From positions 1 through 44,095 of the forward strand of contig CAMENN010000012.1 in assembly GCA_945928315.1 (NCBI GenBank): a stretch of 44,095 nt of DNA, read 5' to 3'. The DNA comes from an uncultured Clostridia bacterium (GTDB lineage Bacteria > Bacillota > Clostridia > Christensenellales > Aristaeellaceae). Made by a program: the position numbers and the translations under genes. The notes beneath the pieces are model-generated. The model searched no databases and was not told the DNA's origin. It was given only the letters and a program-made list of their open reading frames with translations. This document shows, one piece after another, positions 16,317 through 25,718 of the stretch (positions are counted from its first letter, which is position 1; each line of letters opens with the position of its first letter).

Positions 16317-17681
16317 ATGATGGACGTGAAGGGAAAGCGCGTGCTGGTCTGCGGCATGGCGCGCAGCGGCATCGCCGCGGCGCGGCTGCTGTGCGAGCTG
16401 GGCGCGAAGGTCACGATCAGCGATCTCAAGGAGGAGAGCGCCTTTGACGGGCAGCTCGCCTTTCTGCACGATATGGACTGCGCGTTCGCGCTGGGGCAGG
16501 CCCCCGACGCGTACATCCCGCAGCAGGACGTGATGGTCATCAGCCCGGGCATCGCGTGGGCAAAGCCGTTTGTGCAGAGCGCCATCGCGCAGGGCGTCGA
16601 GGTCATCGGTGAGCTCGAGCTGGGCGCGCGGCTCTCGCGCGGCGAGCTGGTCGCCATCACCGGCACCAACGGCAAGACGACGACGACGACGCTCGTCGGC
16701 GAGATCTTCAAGGCCTCGGGCCGCAGGACGCACGTCGTGGGCAACATCGGCTATCCCATCACCGCGACGGCGGGCATCTCCACCGACGCGGACGTGACGG
16801 TCGCCGAGGTCAGCTCCTATCAGTGCGAGGGCATCAGCACGTTCCACCCGCGCGTGGGCGCCGTGCTCAACATCACCGAGGACCACATCGTGCGCCATGG
16901 CTCCATGGAGGTCTATATCGCCATGAAGCGCCGCATCTTCGCCAACCAGACGGACAGGGACGTCGCTGTGTTCAACTACGACGACGCGACGTGCCGCGAG
17001 ATGGCGAAGGGGCTGCGCGGCAGGGTTGCCTGGTTCTCCCGCACGCAGAAGGTCGATTGCGGCGCATACGTCGAGGACGGGCGGATTGTGCTCGACTTTG
17101 ACGGCGTCCGCAAGACCGTCTGCCGCGCGGACGAGGTGTTCATCCCCGGCCCGCACAACCTGGAAAACGCGCTGGCGGCCGTCGTCATCACCGGCGCGAT
17201 GGGCGTGCCCACGGACGTGATGGCCGGTGTGCTGCGCACGTTCCGGGGCGTGGAGCACCGCATCGAGACGGTGCGCGAGCTGGGCGGTGTGACCTGGATC
17301 AACGATTCGAAGGGCACCAACGTCGATTCTACGCAGAAGGCCATTGCGACGATGACCCGGCCGACGGTGCTGATCCTGGGCGGCAGCGACAAGAAAGTCT
17401 CCTTTGATCCGCTGGCGGAGACGATCATCGCCGCCCCGCAGATCGAGCACTGTGTGCTCATCGGCGACACGGCGGAGCAGATCCGCGCGGCACTCGACCG
17501 CGTGGGCTACAGGGCCTACACGATGACGGGCTACGACTTTGACGCCTGTCTGGCGGCATGCCGCAGCCTGGCCAGGCCGGGCGGCTGCGTGCTGCTCTCC
17601 CCGGCGTGCGCCAGCTTTGACATGTTCAAGGATTACGAGGACAGGGGACGCATCTTCAAGGAAAAGGTCATGGCGCTGTAA
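16317..17681 (+). CDS. murD: UDP-MurNAc-L-Ala-D-Glu ligase
   Basis: Cytoplasmic ligase adding D-glutamate to UDP-MurNAc-L-Ala. An N-terminal Rossmann-like domain (VLVCGMARSGIAAARLL) is followed by the P-loop GTNGKTTTT (from residue 116), EVSSYQCEGI, NITEDHIVRHGS, the linker FIPGPHNLENALAA, and the C-terminal FRGVEHRIETV, WINDSKGTN and LSPACASFDMFKDYEDRG. All family motifs are intact. ATG 16317 has GGAGG nine bases upstream; ATG 16320 is the alternative. Confidence 0.97.
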   Translation: MMDVKGKRVLVCGMARSGIAAARLLCELGAKVTISDLKEESAFDGQLAFLHDMDCAFALGQAPDAYIPQQDVMVISPGIAWAKPFVQSAIAQGVEVIGELELGARLSRGELVAITGTNGKTTTTTLVGEIFKASGRRTHVVGNIGYPITATAGISTDADVTVAEVSSYQCEGISTFHPRVGAVLNITEDHIVRHGSMEVYIAMKRRIFANQTDRDVAVFNYDDATCREMAKGLRGRVAWFSRTQKVDCGAYVEDGRIVLDFDGVRKTVCRADEVFIPGPHNLENALAAVVITGAMGVPTDVMAGVLRTFRGVEHRIETVRELGGVTWINDSKGTNVDSTQKAIATMTRPTVLILGGSDKKVSFDPLAETIIAAPQIEHCVLIGDTAEQIRAALDRVGYRAYTMTGYDFDACLAACRSLARPGGCVLLSPACASFDMFKDYEDRGRIFKEKVMAL

Positions 17682-17741
17682 ACCGCCCCGGCCGGCTGCA
17701 AAAGAGGACATTCCGACAGGCAGCCGAAAGGGGAGGTGTGC

Positions 17742-18896
17742 TTGAAGCGCTTTGCCGCAAGGCCGCGGCGTGCGTGCGATCATACCGTGGCCGCGCTGAT
17801 GGTGCTGCTGCTCATTCTGGGGCTGATCACGCTCTTCAGCGCGACGTATTATCCCCGCACGGTGGCGGGCGATCCGCTCTCCGCCGTGCGCAAGCAGCTC
17901 ATCGGCGTGGGGCTGGGCGCGGCGGCTTGCATCGTGCTCTCGCGCGTGCCGTACAGGGCGCTGCGCTCCGGCCGGGTGATGCTGCTGCTTCTGGCGGCGA
18001 GCGCCGTGATGCTGGTGCTTGTGATCATCCCCGGCATCGGCGTGAGCATCAACGGCTCGCGGCGCTGGCTGAGCATTGCGGGACTGAGCATGCAGCCCTC
18101 CGAGTTCGCCAAGTACGCGATGGTCATCTTCATGGCGGGCGCGCTCGACCGGTGGAGCGACAGGCTGCCGCGGCTCTTCACGGGCGTGGCGCCGCTGCTC
18201 ATTGTGCCGGGCGTGATGTTTCTGCTGATTCTCGAGCAGCCGAACCTCTCCACCGGCGGCAGCATCCTGATCTGCGCGCTGGTGATGCTCTTCTGCGCGG
18301 GGCTGCGCGTGCGGCATATGGCGCTGCTGAGCGCGGCGGGCCTTTGCGTGGGCGCGTTCTACGCGTGGAGCGCGCCGTACCGGCGGGAGCGGCTGCTGTC
18401 CTTCCGCGACCCGTTTGCCAAAATGAGCGACGAGGGCTATCAGCTCTCCCAGTCGCTGATCGCGCTGGGCTCGGGCGGGCTGTTCGGCATGGGGCTGGGG
18501 CAGGGCAGGCAGAAGTTCGCCTACCTGCCGTATCCGGAGTCGGACTTCATCTTCGCCATCGTCGGCGAGGACTTCGGCCTGCTGGGCTGCACGGCGGTGA
18601 TTGCGCTGTTTGCGGCGTTCGTGTTCGCGGGGCTGCGGGTGGCGCTGCGCTGTCCGGACCGCTACGGCTGTCTGCTGGCGGCGGGCATCACCTCAATGAT
18701 CGGCCTGCAGGCGTTCATCAACATGGGCGTGGTCACGGGCATCCTGCCCACGACGGGCCTGCCGCTGCCGTTCTTCAGCGCGGGCGGCACGTCTGTGACC
18801 ATGATCATGGCGGCGGTGGGCATCCTGCTGAGCATATCGCGCGCGTCCGGGCGCAGACTGCCGGACGGACATGACAACAAGGGAGAGCGGGCATGA
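17742..18896 (+). CDS. ftsW: Septal peptidoglycan polymerase FtsW (SEDS family)
   Basis: SEDS glycosyltransferase polymerising lipid II with the class B PBP. Ten predicted membrane segments and SEDS motifs: NGSRRWL, MQPSEFAKYA, EQPNLSTGG, the YQLSQSLIALGSGGLFG-type loop, PYPESDFIFAIVGEDFG, and LPTTGLPLPFFSAGGTS. The TTG at 17742 has GGGGAGG six bases upstream and gives MKRFAARP; the GTG in the track abuts the ribosome site. The last four bases overlap ftsQ (ATGA). It could instead be SpoVE; position in the dcw cluster favours FtsW. murG and murC are not found after it. Confidence 0.93.
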   Translation: MKRFAARPRRACDHTVAALMVLLLILGLITLFSATYYPRTVAGDPLSAVRKQLIGVGLGAAACIVLSRVPYRALRSGRVMLLLLAASAVMLVLVIIPGIGVSINGSRRWLSIAGLSMQPSEFAKYAMVIFMAGALDRWSDRLPRLFTGVAPLLIVPGVMFLLILEQPNLSTGGSILICALVMLFCAGLRVRHMALLSAAGLCVGAFYAWSAPYRRERLLSFRDPFAKMSDEGYQLSQSLIALGSGGLFGMGLGQGRQKFAYLPYPESDFIFAIVGEDFGLLGCTAVIALFAAFVFAGLRVALRCPDRYGCLLAAGITSMIGLQAFINMGVVTGILPTTGLPLPFFSAGGTSVTMIMAAVGILLSISRASGRRLPDGHDNKGERA

Positions 18897-19723
18897 GACA
18901 CAGAAAACGCAGCAAACACGCAAAACAGACGATGGCCATGGCCATTGCGCTGATTGGCGCTCTGGCCCTTTTGATCGTTTTGGCGTGCAGCCGGGTGTTC
19001 ATCATCCGCGACATCATGGTCGTGGGCAACCGCAGCCTCCTCAGCGAGGAGGTGATCACCCAGAGCGGGGTGAGCATCGGGGACAACCTGCTCTCCATCA
19101 GCACCCAGCAGCTTCGCGAAAACCTGGAGCGCAACCGCTACATCGAGTACAGGAGCCACAGCTTTGACTACAAGGGCCGGCTCACGATCACCATCAATGA
19201 GCGGCTGGGCCGCGCGGTTGTCAACGTGCTGGGCCTGTATTACGTGCTCGACGCGTCGGGCATGGTGCTCGAGTGCGCGGGCAGCGCGTATCCTGCGGGC
19301 GTGGCCGGGCCGTATGTCGTCGGCCTGTCCATCCCGAGCAACGCGCAGGTGATCGTCGGCGAAACGCTGCCGGTGCGCGACCGCAGCCAGCTGGACGCCA
19401 TGGAGCAGGTGATCGCCGGGCTTGACAGCGTGGGCATGCTCGCGACGGCGTCCGAATTGAGCGTCAAGAATCTGGATAACCTGTATTACACCACGTCTGC
19501 CGGAGTGAAGGTGGAGCTGGGCAACCTTTCCTCCCTGCACACCAAGCTGCTCATCGCCCGGGAGGTGCTCGCCCTGCGTGAGGCCGACGAGGGCGTGACC
19601 GGCGCGAAGATCGACGTCTCCTCCGGGACGAGCGCGCATTACATTCCGGCGGTGCTGCCGACGGTGACGCCGGTGCCGACCGCCACCCCGACGGTCAATC
19701 CCTCGCGCTCACCGGGTGCATAA
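18893..19723 (+). CDS. ftsQ: Division protein FtsQ/DivIB
   Basis: Bitopic division protein that scaffolds FtsL/DivIC. A short basic N-terminus, one membrane segment (AIALIGALALLIVLA) and a POTRA domain (VFIIRDIMVVGNRSLLSEEV, ISIGDNLLSIS-like) are followed by the FtsQ beta domain (INERLGRAVVNVLGLYYVLDASGMVLE). The C-terminal tail is a low-complexity TPTATPT stretch, as in several clostridial surface proteins. It starts at an ATGA overlap with ftsW. The following 180-base gap holds a promoter for ftsA-ftsZ. Confidence 0.9.
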   Translation: MRHRKRSKHAKQTMAMAIALIGALALLIVLACSRVFIIRDIMVVGNRSLLSEEVITQSGVSIGDNLLSISTQQLRENLERNRYIEYRSHSFDYKGRLTITINERLGRAVVNVLGLYYVLDASGMVLECAGSAYPAGVAGPYVVGLSIPSNAQVIVGETLPVRDRSQLDAMEQVIAGLDSVGMLATASELSVKNLDNLYYTTSAGVKVELGNLSSLHTKLLIAREVLALREADEGVTGAKIDVSSGTSAHYIPAVLPTVTPVPTATPTVNPSRSPGA

Positions 19724-19789
19724 CGGAGCATACGGGCGCCGGCCGGAGCGAAAAATCGGCGGTTTTCGGACAAAATTTGCTCAAGTGGC

Positions 19790-19818
19790 TTGAAAGAAAG
19801 AGCATAATGGGTTACAAT
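19790..19818 (+). promoter_or_regulatory. Promoter of ftsA-ftsZ
   Basis: -35 TTGAAA, 17-bp spacer, -10 TACAAT, about 86 bases upstream of ftsA. It would let ftsAZ be transcribed apart from the upstream cluster. Confidence 0.75.
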
Positions 19819-19904
19819 AAACTCGCATAATAATAGCAAATAAGATGAATTCTTCCGCCTTTTGGGCGAATTTGCATGCGGGGCAGACAGGAGCATGAGA
19901 TCGT

Positions 19905-21083
19905 ATGATGAAAAAAGCGACGGCGGTTCTGGACTTTGGCACGTCCAAGGTGCTGGTATTGCTTGCAGAGGAGAGCGCGTATCAGAAGGTAACCATCACC
20001 TCTGCGGGCATGGCGCAGTATGATGGATTCATGAACGGGGAATGGAATACCCCGGGCGAGGTGACGGACGCCATCGCCAGCGCGGTGGAGGCCGCCGAAA
20101 AGAAGGTCGGCGCGCACATCCGCGAGGTGTATGTGGGCGTGCCGGGCGAGTTTGTTCGCGTGTATGTGATCGAATCGAGCGTCACGCTGCAGGGCGCGGA
20201 CCCCAAGGTGACCAGCGCCGACGTGGAAAAGCTGCAGCGGCAGGCGACCGAGATGCTCGACCGCCCGACTGGCGTGATCATCCACCGCTCCCCGGCGTGG
20301 TTCAAGGTGGACGGCGGCCAGAAGACGCTCGAGCCGGTCGATCAGAAGGGCTCCACGCTCGAGGGCATGATCGGCTTCGTGCTCGCCGACCAGTTCTTCA
20401 TCAACGACGTCACCGAGCGCCTGCGCGATCTGAACATCGAGGTGCGCGGCTTCTTCTCCACCTCCGTGGGCGAGGCCATGCAGATGATCCCGTACGAGGA
20501 GCGCGACCATACGGCCATGCTGGTGGATGTGGGCTATCTGTCCACTGAGGTCATGGCGGTGGAGGGCGACGCGCTCATCTGGCAGAAGGTGCTGCCCATC
20601 GGCGGCGCACACATTACGCTCGACCTGACCTACGGCCTGGAAAAGCCGTTTGACATGTGCGAAAAGATCAAGCGCAATTACGCCTTCAACGCACCGAAGA
20701 ACACGCAGATCGAGGTGCAGGGCGAGAACGGGCAGATGGAGAGCTTCTCCGGCGAGCAGATCAGCGAGATCGTCGATGCGCGCGTGGACGAGATGCTCGA
20801 GATGATCGACGACGCGATCAAGAAGAGCGGCATCCGCCTGGGCAACTGGTCAAGCATTTACCTCACCGGCGGCGGTCTGATGCCGATGTCCGGCGCACGG
20901 GTTTACGCGGCGGGCAAGCTCTCGCACAACGTGCGCGAGGCGGCGACCAAGACCGTCAAGCTCAAGCCGGCGCAGATCTACGCCAGCGGCAGCGGCCTGC
21001 TGGAGCTGGTGTACAACACCATCGAGATGGAAGAGCAGGACGAGGGCCTGTTTGAGCGCATCAAGCGCATTTTCCGCAGATAA
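19905..21083 (+). CDS. ftsA: Cell division actin-like protein FtsA
   Basis: Actin-fold ATPase that tethers FtsZ to the membrane. Seen: the phosphate-1 loop ([14 protein letters not shown]), an SHS2/1C-type domain insertion ([19 protein letters not shown]), phosphate-2 ([18 protein letters not shown]), the [11 protein letters not shown] segment, the adenosine motif ([13 protein letters not shown]), and a C-terminal amphipathic membrane helix ([11 protein letters not shown]). The start is one of two consecutive ATGs (19905, 19908) about 11 bases after AGGAG. It directly precedes ftsZ, as in many bacteria. Sequence is divergent, but the domain order and membrane helix make the call secure. Confidence 0.92.
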   Translation: MMKKATAVLDFGTSKVLVLLAEESAYQKVTITSAGMAQYDGFMNGEWNTPGEVTDAIASAVEAAEKKVGAHIREVYVGVPGEFVRVYVIESSVTLQGADPKVTSADVEKLQRQATEMLDRPTGVIIHRSPAWFKVDGGQKTLEPVDQKGSTLEGMIGFVLADQFFINDVTERLRDLNIEVRGFFSTSVGEAMQMIPYEERDHTAMLVDVGYLSTEVMAVEGDALIWQKVLPIGGAHITLDLTYGLEKPFDMCEKIKRNYAFNAPKNTQIEVQGENGQMESFSGEQISEIVDARVDEMLEMIDDAIKKSGIRLGNWSSIYLTGGGLMPMSGARVYAAGKLSHNVREAATKTVKLKPAQIYASGSGLLELVYNTIEMEEQDEGLFERIKRIFRR

Positions 21084-21181
21084 CACACTGGCCGGCACGC
21101 GCCGGCGCAACACCGACAAAGAATGTAAAGTCCAACGCCCGTGCGGGGCCTGGCTTTCACGAGCAAAAGGGGGATTTTCCT

Positions 21182-22504
21182 GTGTTTGAAATTGAAATGG
21201 ACGAGCGTCCGGCAGCTTCCATCAAGGTCGTCGGCTGCGGCGGCGGCGGCGGAAACGCGCTCAACCGCATGGTGGACTGCGGCGTGACCGGCGTGGACTT
21301 CATCGCGGTGAACACCGACGTGCAGGCGCTGCGCACCAGCCGCGCGGCGACCATGATCCAGATCGGCGAAAAGCTGACCAAGGGCCTGGGCGCGGGCGCG
21401 ACCCCGGAAATCGGCAAGAAGGCCGCCGAGGAGAGCCGCGAGGAGATCGCCAGCGCGCTCAAGGGCGCAGACCTGGTGTTCGTGACCGCGGGCATGGGCG
21501 GCGGCACCGGCACGGGCGCTGCGCCCGTCGTCGCGGAGATCGCGCGCGACATGGGAATCCTGACCATCGCGGTGGTGACCAAGCCGTTTGCCTTTGAGGG
21601 CAAGACCCGCATGCGCAAGGCCGAGGCCGGCATCGACGAGCTCAAGCAGCGCGTGGACACGCTGGTGGTCATCCCCAACGAGCGTCTGCTGCAGGTCTGC
21701 CCGAAGGGCACGTCCTTCAAGGGCGCGTTCAACTTCGCCGACGACGTGCTGCGCCAGGGCATTCAGGGCATTTCCGACCTGATCTCCCAGACCGGCATCA
21801 TCAACCTCGACTTCGCGGATGTGAAGGCGGTCATGGAGTCCGGCGGCATGGCGCACCTGGGTATCGGCATCGGCAAGGGCGAAAAGGCCATGGCCGACGC
21901 CGCGCAGAACGCGATTTCCTCCCCGATGCTCGAGACGAGCATCGACGGCGCGCGCGCTGTGCTCATCAACGTGACCTGCAACTCCAACTGCTCCATCGTG
22001 GACATCAACGACGCGGTCGAGATGATCACCGCCGCCGCGGACAGCGAGGCGAACATCATCTTCGGCGCGAGCATCGACGACACGCTTGAGGACGAGGTCC
22101 ACATCACCGTGATCGCGACCGGCTTTGAGAAAGTACCCTTCCCGCCGCGCGCGAGCACCGCGGACCGTCCGGCCTCGCTGCCGTCCCAGGCGGCGTATGT
22201 GCCGCACAGCGCGTACAGCGCTTCGACCTATCAGCCGCAGCAGCCGCCGGTGAGCAGCTATACGCGCTATGATTCCGGCTATGCGCCGGTGGGATCGCCG
22301 TATACGCCCGTGCAGGGCGGCGCGCCGGCAGCGGAGCCGGAGGTGCCGCTGTTCGGCAGCGAGCAGCAGCCGGCCGGCCAGCGCGTCTCGCCGTTCGCCG
22401 CGATGCCGGAGACGAACGCGCCTGCCGCCCAGCAGGAGCGTCAGGAGGAGCGCGGCCCGCGTTCCTTCATGGACGGCATCCCCGCCTACATGCGCCGGAA
22501 GTAA
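21182..22504 (+). CDS. ftsZ: Cell division GTPase FtsZ
   Basis: Tubulin-like GTPase that forms the Z ring. The N-terminal core has [15 protein letters not shown], the tubulin signature GGGTGTG (106-112), NxD-type residues (FAVNTD-like VNTDVQAL) and the T7 loop ([11 protein letters not shown]). A variable linker rich in Pro, Gln, Tyr and Ser (about 330-425) leads to the conserved C-terminal peptide ([12 protein letters not shown]) that binds FtsA and other partners. The start is GTG behind AAAGGGGGA. The 98-base gap after ftsA contains two GC-rich inverted repeats (GCCGGC-ACGC-GCCGGC and one near 21140). A terminator follows the stop. Confidence 0.97.
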   Translation: MFEIEMDERPAASIKVVGCGGGGGNALNRMVDCGVTGVDFIAVNTDVQALRTSRAATMIQIGEKLTKGLGAGATPEIGKKAAEESREEIASALKGADLVFVTAGMGGGTGTGAAPVVAEIARDMGILTIAVVTKPFAFEGKTRMRKAEAGIDELKQRVDTLVVIPNERLLQVCPKGTSFKGAFNFADDVLRQGIQGISDLISQTGIINLDFADVKAVMESGGMAHLGIGIGKGEKAMADAAQNAISSPMLETSIDGARAVLINVTCNSNCSIVDINDAVEMITAAADSEANIIFGASIDDTLEDEVHITVIATGFEKVPFPPRASTADRPASLPSQAAYVPHSAYSASTYQPQQPPVSSYTRYDSGYAPVGSPYTPVQGGAPAAEPEVPLFGSEQQPAGQRVSPFAAMPETNAPAAQQERQEERGPRSFMDGIPAYMRRK

Positions 22505-22513
22505 GCTTTATCG

Positions 22514-22542
22514 AGCCGACCCTTGCGGTCGGCTTTTTCTTT
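22514..22542 (+). terminator. Terminator of the dcw cluster
   Basis: Eight-bp stem AGCCGACC-CTTGC-GGTCGGCT followed by TTTTTCTTT, nine bases after the ftsZ stop. Confidence 0.92.
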
Positions 22543-22580
22543 GGGATTGACGATGGTTCGTCCGGAAAATGAGGTGACCC

Positions 22581-24146
22581 ATGGAAAAGAGTCGATGCCT
22601 GCGCGCAGCCCGCGTACTGAGCGCTTTGCTGCTCATCGCGGCGCTGGGCGCCGTGCTGGCGCTGCTGCTCTTTGCGTTTCCGCAGGTGCAGTTTGACCGC
22701 AAGCGCGAGGCGTTCGGCAGCCTGATCCCGCTGGCGGCGCTGGGTCTGGTCGCGGCGCTGCTGGGCGCGTGGGGCGGGGGAAGGGCGGCGGATTGCGAGC
22801 TGCGCGGACGGCGGCTTCGTGCGCCGGTGCTGGCGGCGGGCTGTGCGGCGCTCTTCTGCGTGCAGGCGTTTCTCTGGTATCACGCGTATTTCATCGCGGG
22901 CTGGGACCTGGTGTCCATCCTGAAGAGCGCGTACGCCATCGCGGGCGGCGACGAGCTGATCGACAACTACTACCTCTCCATGTATCCGAACAACGCGCTG
23001 CTCACGCTGGTTTTCGGGCTGCTGATGCGCGCGTTCCGGGCGGTGACGGGCGGCGCGCGGCTCGACCGCTGCGTGTTCATGCTCATCCTGGTCCAGTGCG
23101 CGCTCAATGCCGCGGCCTGCTATCTGACGGCGCGCGTCGCGCAGAAGGGATTTTCCTCTGACCGCGCGGGACTCGCGGCGTTCATCGGCTATGCGGCGTT
23201 CACCGGCATTTCGCCGTGGATGATCGTGCCGTATTCGGACAGCATGGCGCTCATCGTGCCGGTGGGCATCCTGCGCCTGTACCAGCTGGGCGCGGAGGAG
23301 AAGCGGCGCTGGGTCTGGCCGTGCATCGGGCTGCTGACGTTCGCAGGCTGGAGCCTCAAGCCGCAGGCGGTCATCGTGACCATCGCGGTGCTGCTGCAGG
23401 AAGGCGCGCGCAGCGTGTCGGAGCGGCGGCTGCGCGGTTATCTGGCGAAGGCCGTCTGCGTGATCGCGGTGGCGGCGGTGGGCATCGGCCCGGCGACGGA
23501 TGCGATCCTCGAGGCGTCGCCGATCGAGCTGCGCGAGGGCCGGAGCGTCGGCGCGCTCCACTATGTGATGATGGGGCTCAACCCGGAATCGAACGGCGTC
23601 TACCGCGACGAGGACATGATCCTCACCGCGTCCGCGCCCGATCCGGCCTCCCGGCGCGCGGCGCAGTGGGAGAAGATCGGCGAGCGCGTATCCGTCATGG
23701 ACGCGGGCGACTGGGCGGGCCATCTGGCGAAGAAGGCGCTCTCCAACTTCGCCGATGCGCCGGTCATCTGGTCGGCGGGCGGCGTCACCTGCTGGCAGGC
23801 GATCGAGGATAAGGACAGTGTGGTTTCCCCCTTCCTCAAGGGCCTGCTGGGTGTGGAGAACGGGACGATGTTTTCGCCGCTGTTTACCTACTTTGAGTGC
23901 GTCTGGCTCGCACTTTTGCTGCTGGCGCTGGCGGGCTGTCTGGCGGCGTGCAGGCTGATTGGCGCCGGGCGGGAGGCGGACTGGCTCTTTGACGCGATGC
24001 TGGCGGTGTTCGGCTTCATGCTCTTTCAGATGATCTTTGAGGCGGGCAACCGTTACTTCATGATCTACACGCCGTTTGTGGTGCTGCTGGCGGTGGGCGG
24101 TCTGCGGGCGATGGGCCGCGCAGCGGGGAGGAGGAGACGCGCATGA
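22581..24146 (+). CDS. Polytopic membrane protein, GT-C glycosyltransferase-like (copy 1)
   Basis: 521 aa with about 11-12 membrane segments. A short first outside loop carries an Asp after a membrane helix (IAGWDLVSILKSAY), as in GT-C (GT39/PMT-like) enzymes that take polyprenyl-phosphate sugars. Other landmarks are YYLSMYPNNALLTL, ISPWMIVPYSDSMAL, WSLKPQAVIVTIA, LHYVMMGLNPESNG and the C-terminal EAGNRYFMIYTPF. Acceptor and donor are unknown. It overlaps its paralogue by four bases. GAGGTG is its ribosome site. The GT-C call rests on topology and motifs, not on a database search. Confidence 0.7.
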   Translation: MEKSRCLRAARVLSALLLIAALGAVLALLLFAFPQVQFDRKREAFGSLIPLAALGLVAALLGAWGGGRAADCELRGRRLRAPVLAAGCAALFCVQAFLWYHAYFIAGWDLVSILKSAYAIAGGDELIDNYYLSMYPNNALLTLVFGLLMRAFRAVTGGARLDRCVFMLILVQCALNAAACYLTARVAQKGFSSDRAGLAAFIGYAAFTGISPWMIVPYSDSMALIVPVGILRLYQLGAEEKRRWVWPCIGLLTFAGWSLKPQAVIVTIAVLLQEGARSVSERRLRGYLAKAVCVIAVAAVGIGPATDAILEASPIELREGRSVGALHYVMMGLNPESNGVYRDEDMILTASAPDPASRRAAQWEKIGERVSVMDAGDWAGHLAKKALSNFADAPVIWSAGGVTCWQAIEDKDSVVSPFLKGLLGVENGTMFSPLFTYFECVWLALLLLALAGCLAACRLIGAGREADWLFDAMLAVFGFMLFQMIFEAGNRYFMIYTPFVVLLAVGGLRAMGRAAGRRRRA

Positions 24147-25669
24147 GGGCATGCCGGTGGGCCGTTGCGGCAGGCTTCTCGCTGATGATGGCCGCGATTC
24201 TCGCCGCGGTGCTGACGATGGAGACGGCGGTCCGACCGCTTCTGTTGGGGCAGGGACTGCTGCTGGCGATCGGACTGGCGGTGCTGCTGGGGCTCTGCGC
24301 ACTCACGCTGCGGCAGGACAAGCCGCTCACGCGCCGAGCGAAGCTGGGTGAGGCTGCCTTCTGGCTGGCGCTGTTTGTGCTGCAGGCGGTGCTGTGCTTT
24401 TTCGCCTACTTCATGACGGGTTGGGACGTGAAGACGCTGCTGGAATCGGCCTATGCGCTGGCGGGCGGCGACGCGATCGTCGATCACTACTACTACAGCC
24501 TGTATCCGAACAACGCCTTTCTGACGCTCGTCTTTTCGGGCGTGATGCGCGCATTCCGCGGGGTATCGCCGGGGGCGGGATTGGCGCGCTGCGCGTACAT
24601 CCTGATCGTTGGCCAATGCGCGCTGAACACGCTGGCGGGCGTGCTGACCCGGCGCACGGCGCTTCAGCTGACCGGCTCGCGACGGCTTTCCTGGCTTGCG
24701 GCGGTGGTGTATGCGGGCTTTGTCGGGCTGAGTCCGTGGCTGATGATCCCGTATTCCGACAGCATGGCGCTCTTATTTCCGGTGGCCGTGCTGTATCTCT
24801 ACGCCGGGCGGCGGGAAAAGGGGGGCGGAACATGGCTGGTCATCGGTCTGCTGACGGGCGTGGGCTACCTGATCAAGCCGCAGGCGGCGATCGTCACGAT
24901 CGCGCTGGGGATCGTCGAGGCGATGCGCGCGGTCAGCGAGCGGCGTCCGGCGCGCTTTGTGCTGCGCGCGGTCTGCGTGCTGGGTATTACGGCGCTGCTG
25001 GCGGGGCCGGGCTTTGATGCGCTGCTCGCCCGCTCCGGCATCCATGTGCGCGCGGAGCGGACGCTCGGGCCGCTGCACTTCGCGATGATGGGCCTGAGCG
25101 AGCGCACGGGCGGCACCTACGACGCGGAGGACCTCGCGCGCTCGGTGAGCGTGGAGGACCCGCAGGCGCGTGCGCAGATGCAGCGGGAGGAAATCGCCGC
25201 ACGGCTTGAGGCGATGGGCCTGCGGGGACTCGCGCGGCATCTGCAGCGCAAGACGCGCATCAATTACGGCGACGGCCTGTTTGCCTGGGGCGGCGAGGGC
25301 AATTTCTTCGCGGAGCGGATCGGCGACAAGGACGGTCTGCTCTCGCCTGCGCTCAAGCGCGCGATCGGCTGTGAGGGCGACAGCGCGTCCGGCCGGGCGC
25401 TGGCGAGCTGGATGCAGGCGATCTGGCTGGCGTTGCTCGCAGGCAGCGCGGGCATGGTGCTTGCCTATGCCGCCGCGCGGGGCGATGATCATCGCCGCGA
25501 CCTCCTGCTGACGCTCATGCTCGCCCTCATCGGCCTCACGCTCTTTGAGACGATCTTCGAGGCCCGGGCGCGGTACCTGTTCGCCTATGCGCCGCTGTAT
25601 GTGCTGGCGGGGATCTGCGGCATCCGGGCTGTCGTCATACGGATGTGCGGAGTCTGCAAAAAAGCATGA
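24143..25669 (+). CDS. Polytopic membrane protein, GT-C glycosyltransferase-like (copy 2)
   Basis: Tandem paralogue of the previous gene (508 aa) with the same landmarks in the same order: MTGWDVKTLLESAYALAGG, YYYSLYPNNAFLTLVF, LSPWLMIPYSDSMALLFP, YLIKPQAAIVTIALG, LHFAMMGLSERTGGTYDAEDL, INYGDGLFAWGGEGNF and FEARARYLFAYAPLY. It starts in an ATGA overlap, so the two are translationally coupled. The pair probably arose by duplication and may act as a heteromer or on different acceptors; that is inference. Confidence 0.7.
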   Translation: MRACRWAVAAGFSLMMAAILAAVLTMETAVRPLLLGQGLLLAIGLAVLLGLCALTLRQDKPLTRRAKLGEAAFWLALFVLQAVLCFFAYFMTGWDVKTLLESAYALAGGDAIVDHYYYSLYPNNAFLTLVFSGVMRAFRGVSPGAGLARCAYILIVGQCALNTLAGVLTRRTALQLTGSRRLSWLAAVVYAGFVGLSPWLMIPYSDSMALLFPVAVLYLYAGRREKGGGTWLVIGLLTGVGYLIKPQAAIVTIALGIVEAMRAVSERRPARFVLRAVCVLGITALLAGPGFDALLARSGIHVRAERTLGPLHFAMMGLSERTGGTYDAEDLARSVSVEDPQARAQMQREEIAARLEAMGLRGLARHLQRKTRINYGDGLFAWGGEGNFFAERIGDKDGLLSPALKRAIGCEGDSASGRALASWMQAIWLALLAGSAGMVLAYAAARGDDHRRDLLLTLMLALIGLTLFETIFEARARYLFAYAPLYVLAGICGIRAVVIRMCGVCKKA

Positions 25670-25703
25670 AAAACGCGCCCGCCGGATGCTGCCGGCGGGC
25701 GCT
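25669..25703 (-). terminator. Terminator of the minus-strand lipoprotein gene
   Basis: An 11-bp stem GCGCCCGCCGG / CCGGCGGGCGC with a six-base loop; read on the minus strand it is followed by GTTTTTCATG. The hairpin also sits right after the plus-strand membrane protein, but has no T run in that direction. Confidence 0.85.
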
Positions 25704-25718
25704 GCGTGTGTATGCGGA

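Noticed and set aside
15243-18317. 1024-aa minus-strand ORF antisense to mraY, murD and ftsW
   Set aside because: It mirrors three well-supported genes and is rich in Arg, His and Ala without any motif. Long antisense frames are expected where third codon positions are mostly G or C.
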